Under the pieces are notes generated by a model. That model was given only the letters and a program-made list of their open reading frames with translations. It did not search any database and had not been told where the DNA came from. The position numbers were made by a program, and so were the translations under genes. This document shows, piece after piece, positions 26,982-32,872 of a stretch of DNA of 32,872 nt (position 1 is its first letter; every line of letters begins with the position of its first letter). The stretch comes from an uncultured Lactobacillus sp. (GTDB lineage Bacteria; Bacillota; Bacilli; Lactobacillales; Lactobacillaceae): positions 1-32,872 of the forward strand of contig CAMFOZ010000006.1 of assembly GCA_945971245.1 (NCBI GenBank). Reading direction: 5' to 3'.

Positions 26982-27371
26982 TTAAACACGACGACGCTTT
27001 GGAGGACGAGAACCATTATGTGGAACTGGAGTTACGTCACGAATAGCAGTAACTTCCAAACCAGTTGCTTGAAGAGCACGGATAGCAGATTCACGACCGG
27101 AACCTGGACCCTTAACTTCAACTTCAACGGTCTTCATACCGTGTTCCATTGCTTGCTTAGCAGCAGCTTCTGATGCCATTTGTGCGGCGAATGGAGTAGA
27201 CTTACGACTACCCTTGAAGCCTAAAACACCAGCAGATGACCAAGCAACAGCGTTACCTTGAACATCAGTGATCATGATCAAAGTGTTGTTGAATGTTGAG
27301 TGAATGTGGGCAACACCAGTTTCAACATTCTTCTTTGCACGACGCTTACGCGTACCTTTTTTGGTTGCCAT
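26982..27371 (-). CDS. rpsK: Ribosomal protein S11
   Basis: The 129-residue small-subunit protein has the basic start [14 protein letters not shown], the [18 protein letters not shown] strand and the conserved tail [17 protein letters not shown]. It lies in the mRNA platform near S7 and S18. It follows rpsM by 35 nt. Confidence 0.98.
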   Translation of the reverse strand: MATKKGTRKRRAKKNVETGVAHIHSTFNNTLIMITDVQGNAVAWSSAGVLGFKGSRKSTPFAAQMASEAAAKQAMEHGMKTVEVEVKGPGSGRESAIRALQATGLEVTAIRDVTPVPHNGSRPPKRRRV

Positions 27372-27406
27372 ATCTAGTACTAACCTCCTTTTTTAATAAA
27401 ATCTAA

Positions 27407-27772
27407 TTACTTCTTCTTGTTTGCGATGGTAACGGCCTTACCCTTACGAGTCCGGGCGTTGTTCTTCGTGTGTTGACCACGAACAGGTAAACCACGACGG
27501 TGACGCATACCACGGTATGAACCAATTTCTTGGAGCCGCTTGATGTTCATGGAAACTTCACGACGCAAGTCACCTTCCACTTGGATTTGGTCGACTTGTG
27601 CACGGATCTTTTCTTCTTGATCCGGAGTCAAATCGCGAACACGAATGTCTTCTGAAACACCGGCATTTTCAAGGATCTTCTTTGCACGAGAATCACCAAT
27701 ACCGTAAATATAAGTTAAGCCGATTACGATACGCTTGTCACGAGGTAAATCGACACCTGCAATACGAGCCAT
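27407..27772 (-). CDS. rpsM: Ribosomal protein S13
   Basis: The 121-residue small-subunit protein begins [26 protein letters not shown] and has the [28 protein letters not shown] tail that contacts the P-site tRNA. Length is typical. It lies between rpmJ and rpsK. Confidence 0.98.
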   Translation of the reverse strand: MARIAGVDLPRDKRIVIGLTYIYGIGDSRAKKILENAGVSEDIRVRDLTPDQEEKIRAQVDQIQVEGDLRREVSMNIKRLQEIGSYRGMRHRRGLPVRGQHTKNNARTRKGKAVTIANKKK

Positions 27773-27802
27773 TTATTGCACCTCCGTTCTTAATTAATTT
27801 TA

Positions 27803-27922
27803 TTACTTACCTTGACGCTGTTTGTGCTTAGGGTTAGCAGAGCAGATAACCATAACACGTCCATGACGCTTAACGATCTTGCAGTGCTCGCACATCCGCT
27901 TGACTGATGGTCTTACTTTCAT
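27803..27922 (-). CDS. rpmJ: Ribosomal protein L36
   Basis: The 39-residue protein reads [20 protein letters not shown] at its start and ends HKQRQGK. The zinc ligands Cys11, Cys14, Cys27 and His32 are all present, so this is the zinc-binding (C+) form. A ribosome site (GGAGG) precedes the ATG at 27922. It lies between infA and rpsM, its normal position. Confidence 0.96.
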   Translation of the reverse strand: MKVRPSVKRMCEHCKIVKRHGRVMVICSANPKHKQRQGK

Positions 27923-27955
27923 TATTAAATCCTCCTAGAGAGTTCCTGTTAACTA

Positions 27956-28174
27956 CTACTTAAACCGGAACATGATCCGACCCTTAGTCAGATCATAAGG
28001 GGACATTTCAACCTTAACCCGGTCACCAGGTAAGATCTTGATGTAGTGCATCCGAATCTTACCGGAGACGTGAGCCAAGATTTCAGCTCCATTTTCCAGT
28101 TCAACTTTAAACATCGCATTAGGCAAAGTTTCGGTAACTTTACCTTCTACTTCAATCACATCGGCTTTTGCCAC
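27956..28174 (-). CDS. infA: Translation initiation factor IF-1
   Basis: The 72-residue OB-fold protein binds the ribosomal A site during initiation. [20 protein letters not shown] and the tail [16 protein letters not shown] match the family exactly in length and sequence. AAGGAGG lies upstream of the ATG. It heads the infA-rpmJ-rpsM-rpsK-rpoA-rplQ unit, behind its own promoter and a terminator-like hairpin. Confidence 0.98.
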   Translation of the reverse strand: MAKADVIEVEGKVTETLPNAMFKVELENGAEILAHVSGKIRMHYIKILPGDRVKVEMSPYDLTKGRIMFRFK

Positions 28175-28211
28175 GGAATGGTTCCTCCTTGCCTAATCAA
28201 GAAAATTACGT

Positions 28212-28242
28212 AAAAACGGTGGAAAGTGCGCTCACTTCCCAC
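28212..28242 (-). terminator. Terminator-like hairpin in the adk-infA gap (possible attenuator)
   Basis: On the minus strand GTGGGAAGTG (28233-28242) pairs with CACTTTCCAC (28219-28228; one G-T pair) around a 4-nt loop, followed by CG and five T residues (28216-28212). It lies downstream of the predicted infA promoter, between it and infA, so it may end the adk transcript, attenuate infA, or both. Confidence 0.75.
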
Positions 28243-28265
28243 TGTCAGCTAGATAAACCTTGCCT

Positions 28266-28294
28266 AGTTTAGCATAACTAGCCGTACTTCGCAA
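28266..28294 (-). promoter_or_regulatory. Promoter of infA-rplQ operon
   Basis: On the minus strand TTGCGA (28289-28294) and TAAACT (28266-28271) are 17 bp apart, with TGC immediately before the -10. The whole promoter lies within an inverted repeat (CCTTGC/GCAAGG outside, CTAGTT/AACTAG inside, about 28257-28297). The predicted start is near 28259, about 85 nt before infA. Confidence 0.65.
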
Positions 28295-28307
28295 GGCATA
28301 TCCCTAA

Positions 28308-30280
<1,973 letters not shown>

Positions 30281-30281
30281 A

Positions 30282-30716
30282 TTACATCACCTCAGTTTTA
30301 CCGCCGGCAGCTTCAATAGCTGAAACTGCAGAAGCGGAAAACTTGTTAGCCTTAACAGTTAACTTCTTCTCAAGCTTACCACTACCAAGAACCTTAACAC
30401 CGCTCTTCAAGTTCTTGACTAAGCCACTTTCCATCAAAACTTGTGGAGTAACTTCAGTACCGTCATCGAACTTGTTCAATGCAGTCAAGTTAACAATAGC
30501 GTATTCCTTGCGGTTAATGTTGGTGAAACCACGCTTTGGGATTTGCCGGTAGAGTGGCATTTGGCCCCCTTCAAAGCCCAGACGAGTCTTACCATGAGCC
30601 TTTTGACCCTTCGTACCACGTCCGGAAGTAAAACCATGACCAGATGAAAGGCCACGACCCTTACGAAGACGCTTTGAACGAGAACCTTCTGCAGGCTTCA
30701 ATTCATTTAACTTCAT
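30282..30716 (-). CDS. rplO: Ribosomal protein L15
   Basis: The 144-residue large-subunit protein has [22 protein letters not shown], the glycine-rich GSHGH-like [17 protein letters not shown] segment and the C-terminal [16 protein letters not shown]. Length is typical. It lies 32 nt after rpmD and directly before secY. Confidence 0.98.
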   Translation of the reverse strand: MKLNELKPAEGSRSKRLRKGRGLSSGHGFTSGRGTKGQKAHGKTRLGFEGGQMPLYRQIPKRGFTNINRKEYAIVNLTALNKFDDGTEVTPQVLMESGLVKNLKSGVKVLGSGKLEKKLTVKANKFSASAVSAIEAAGGKTEVM

Positions 30717-30748
30717 TTAGTAGGCACCTCCTTATTATTTAATTGTAA

Positions 30749-30931
30749 TTACTTAACTTCTTCGATTGAAACTAAGTGTGCAACCTTGAAAATTTGGCCA
30801 CGTGTTGCAGCGTTGTCTGGCAGGATGTTAGAACTGCCAATCTTGCCCAGGCCCAATGCCTTAACGGTCTTACGTTGGGTTGGTTCACGGTGGGCAACAC
30901 TGTGGATTAAGGTAACTTTAACTTTAGCCAT
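30749..30931 (-). CDS. rpmD: Ribosomal protein L30
   Basis: The 60-residue protein reads [20 protein letters not shown] and later [18 protein letters not shown], the compact bacterial L30 fold. It lies 14 nt after rpsE, in its usual place between S5 and L15. Confidence 0.97.
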   Translation of the reverse strand: MAKVKVTLIHSVAHREPTQRKTVKALGLGKIGSSNILPDNAATRGQIFKVAHLVSIEEVK

Positions 30932-30945
30932 AATTAGTGCCCTCC

Positions 30946-31455
30946 TTATTCTGCCAAGTGGTCAACTGAAACGCCACGAAGCTTGGCAACTTCTTCAGCA
31001 CTCTTCAATTGCTTCAAACCTTCAAACGTTGCACGAACAACGTTAACAGGAGTGTTGGAACCAAGACGCTTTGAAGTAACATCAGCGATACCAGCGAGGT
31101 CCATAACGTTACGTACCGCACCACCGGCAGTAACCCCGGAACCTTCAACGGCTGGCTTCAACATGATCTTTCCACCGCCGTATACACCGATAACTTCGTG
31201 TGGAATGGTCGTACCAACGATTGGCACAGTGATCAAGTTCTTTTCAGCAGCGGCTTGAGCCTTCCGGATAGCTTCTGGAACTTCTTGAGCCTTACCAGTA
31301 CCGAAACCAACGTGACCCTTACGATCACCAACGATTACTAAGGCAGCAAACCGCATCCGGCGACCACCCTTAACAACCTTGGTAATCCGGTTGATGGCAA
31401 CAACTTGATCGTCTAAGTCCAACTTTGCTGGATCAATGAATTCTGATGATGTCAT
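30946..31455 (-). CDS. rpsE: Ribosomal protein S5
   Basis: The 169-residue small-subunit protein has the double-stranded RNA-binding-like N-domain ([30 protein letters not shown] region; here [18 protein letters not shown]) and the C-domain [19 protein letters not shown]. The VKGGRRMRF loop is a known site of spectinomycin-resistance and accuracy mutations. It is 22 nt after rplR. Confidence 0.97.
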   Translation of the reverse strand: MTSSEFIDPAKLDLDDQVVAINRITKVVKGGRRMRFAALVIVGDRKGHVGFGTGKAQEVPEAIRKAQAAAEKNLITVPIVGTTIPHEVIGVYGGGKIMLKPAVEGSGVTAGGAVRNVMDLAGIADVTSKRLGSNTPVNVVRATFEGLKQLKSAEEVAKLRGVSVDHLAE

Positions 31456-31477
31456 TGCAGGTTATTCCTCCTTCTTT

Positions 31478-31834
31478 TTAGAATTTAAGTCCGTTTTCAC
31501 GGGCAGCGTCAGCTAAGGCTTCGACACGACCATGGTAAAGGTATCCACCACGGTCAAAAACAACATTAGTGATGTTCTTAGCAGCAGCACGCTTGGCGAT
31601 CAATGCACCAACACCGCTAGCTTGCTCAGTCTTAGTCTTACCACTAACTTCACTGTCCATTGTGGAGGCACTAGCGAGCGTCACACCCTTTACGTCATCA
31701 ATTAATTGAGCGTAAATGTTTTTGTTTGAACGGTAAACACTTAAGCGTGGGCGCTCCGCAGTACCAGAAATCTTACCGCGAACGCGCATGTGACGGCGTT
31801 GACGGATCTTGTTCTTATCTGGTTTAGAAATCAC
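31478..31834 (-). CDS. rplR: Ribosomal protein L18
   Basis: The 118-residue 5S rRNA-binding protein contains [19 protein letters not shown], the [12 protein letters not shown] strand and the tail [23 protein letters not shown] chose GTG at 31834 (ISKPDKNK) since AGAGGT lies 7 nt upstream; the GTG three codons earlier overlaps that ribosome site. Length is then normal. Confidence 0.96.
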   Translation of the reverse strand: MISKPDKNKIRQRRHMRVRGKISGTAERPRLSVYRSNKNIYAQLIDDVKGVTLASASTMDSEVSGKTKTEQASGVGALIAKRAAAKNITNVVFDRGGYLYHGRVEALADAARENGLKF

Positions 31835-31899
31835 AATAGTCACCTCTTATTGAATATTTTATGTTAATTATTAATTGCTGATAGAATAACCTAATCAGA

Positions 31900-32436
31900 T
31901 TACTTACCAGTCTTACCTTCCTTACGGATGATGTGTTCGTTTTCGTAACGAATACCCTTACCCTTGTATGGTTCAGGTGAACGAACGGCACGAACTTGAG
32001 CAGCAAAATCACCAAGGTGTTCCTTGTTGATTGAGCTTAATTCGATGGTGGTGTTGTCTGGCACCTTGATGTCAACATCTTCAGGCTTGTCAATTTCAAC
32101 TGGGTTAGAGTAACCAACGGTTAAGATCAGCTTGTTGCCCTTGAATTGAGCACGGTAACCAACACCGACGAGCTTCAGAACCTTCTTGTAACCATCAACA
32201 ACACCTTCAACCATGTTGTTAACGTTAGCCCGGGTAGTTCCGTGGATCATCTTTAACTTGTTGGAATCGCCGTCACGATCAAACTTAACAACGTTGTCGG
32301 CAACGGTCATCTTGATCAGTGGTGAGATTTCACGAGATAAAGTACCCTTAGGACCTTTAACAGTTACCACGTTACCATCTTGTGATACTTCAACACCCTT
32401 TGGCAGGTCAATTTCCTTGTAACCAATACGACTCAT
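31900..32436 (-). CDS. rplF: Ribosomal protein L6
   Basis: The 178-residue large-subunit protein starts [17 protein letters not shown], contains [24 protein letters not shown] and ends [21 protein letters not shown], the L6 signature near the sarcin-ricin loop. Length is typical. It lies between rpsH and rplR. Confidence 0.98.
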   Translation of the reverse strand: MSRIGYKEIDLPKGVEVSQDGNVVTVKGPKGTLSREISPLIKMTVADNVVKFDRDGDSNKLKMIHGTTRANVNNMVEGVVDGYKKVLKLVGVGYRAQFKGNKLILTVGYSNPVEIDKPEDVDIKVPDNTTIELSSINKEHLGDFAAQVRAVRSPEPYKGKGIRYENEHIIRKEGKTGK

Positions 32437-32465
32437 GCGTACACCTCCTAACTAATTATTATATA

Positions 32466-32864
32466 TTACCAAACGTAGGCGATAACTTCGCCACCAATGT
32501 TCTTGGCGCGAGCAACCTTGTCAGTCACAACACCTTCAGATGTTGAGATAATGGCAATACCTAAACCGTTAAGAACCTTTGGCACAGCGTCAGCCTTAAC
32601 GTATGAGCGTAAACCAGGCTTTGAGATCCGCTTCAAGCCGGAAATAACCCGTTGGCCATCTTGACCGTACTTCAAGAATACGCGGATGATGCCTTGCTTG
32701 TTATCGTCAACATATTCAACATCGCGAATGAAACCTTCGTTCTTCAAGATTTCAGCGATGTCCTTCTTCATCTTTGATGCAGGAGCCTCAACTGATTCGT
32801 GTTGAGCCATGTTAGCGTTACGAATACGAGTTAAGAAATCTGCAATTGGATCACTCATAGACAT
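32466..32864 (-). CDS. rpsH: Ribosomal protein S8
   Basis: The 132-residue small-subunit protein starts [19 protein letters not shown] and ends [27 protein letters not shown], complete and typical. Only eight bases precede its start in the window, so the ribosome site and the upstream operon (probably rpsN, rplE and others) lie outside. It binds the 16S central domain and is a likely translational regulator of this operon, as in relatives. Confidence 0.97.
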   Translation of the reverse strand: MSMSDPIADFLTRIRNANMAQHESVEAPASKMKKDIAEILKNEGFIRDVEYVDDNKQGIIRVFLKYGQDGQRVISGLKRISKPGLRSYVKADAVPKVLNGLGIAIISTSEGVVTDKVARAKNIGGEVIAYVW

Positions 32865-32872
32865 CGATGTTT

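Overview
The window is chromosomal DNA of a low-to-moderate GC Firmicute, most likely a lactobacillus (Lactobacillaceae; a Limosilactobacillus-type genome would fit). The support is the S8-L6-L18-S5-L30-L15-SecY-Adk-IF1-L36-S13-S11-RpoA-L17 order, followed by the ECF-transporter module, TruA, L13 and S9, plus a GatCAB amidotransferase, CamS lipoprotein, cre sites and a Lactobacillales holin-like toxin. I see no phage, insertion sequence, CRISPR array or tRNA gene. Species assignment is not possible from what I can see.

Region 1 (1-4004): a YfcC-family membrane transporter (minus) diverges from a sensor kinase/response regulator pair (plus) resembling the GlnK-GlnL (YcbA-YcbB) type. The shared intergenic region holds a 9-bp perfect inverted repeat and a cre-like palindrome, so the pair probably controls the transporter. 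Region 2 (4005-4510): a compact type I toxin-antitoxin locus, with a 29-residue hydrophobic holin-like toxin and a convergent antisense RNA sharing a long bidirectional terminator. Region 3 (4514-6260): rRNA uracil methyltransferase RlmCD, then an unrecognised transcription unit of two tiny overlapping ORFs with its own promoter and terminator. Region 4 (6262-16139): a minus-strand housekeeping run pcrA-ligA-camS, then a terminator and new promoter, then gatC-gatA-gatB-dagK. Region 5 (16306-17631): a divergent MATE efflux protein. Region 6 (17692-20088): a GH73 muralytic enzyme, xanthine phosphoribosyltransferase and an ATP-grasp protein that looks like PurK but has lost its signature catalytic motif. 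Region 7: a diacetyl/acetoin reductase whose promoter carries a perfect cre match.

Region 8 (21149-32872): the translation/secretion block, all minus strand. Reading in the direction of transcription: rpsH (start near the window edge), rplF, rplR, rpsE, rpmD, rplO, secY, adk; then a new promoter with a terminator-like hairpin in its leader; infA, rpmJ, rpsM, rpsK, rpoA, rplQ; a structured RNA in the place of the L17 downstream element; ecfA1, ecfA2, ecfT, truA; and rplM-rpsI behind their own promoter and a possible L13-type leader.

Non-ATG starts are frequent. I revised several starts to TTG or GTG on ribosome-binding-site spacing (rlmCD, rpsI, truA, ecfA1, GH73, camS, pcrA, MATE, rplM, rplR). 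Many of the promoters that can be recognised rely on an extended -10 (TGn upstream of the -10 hexamer).

The items most worth a second look are the type I toxin-antitoxin locus, the two-ORF micro-operon at 5969-6153, the motif-less PurK paralogue, and the attenuator-like hairpin before infA.
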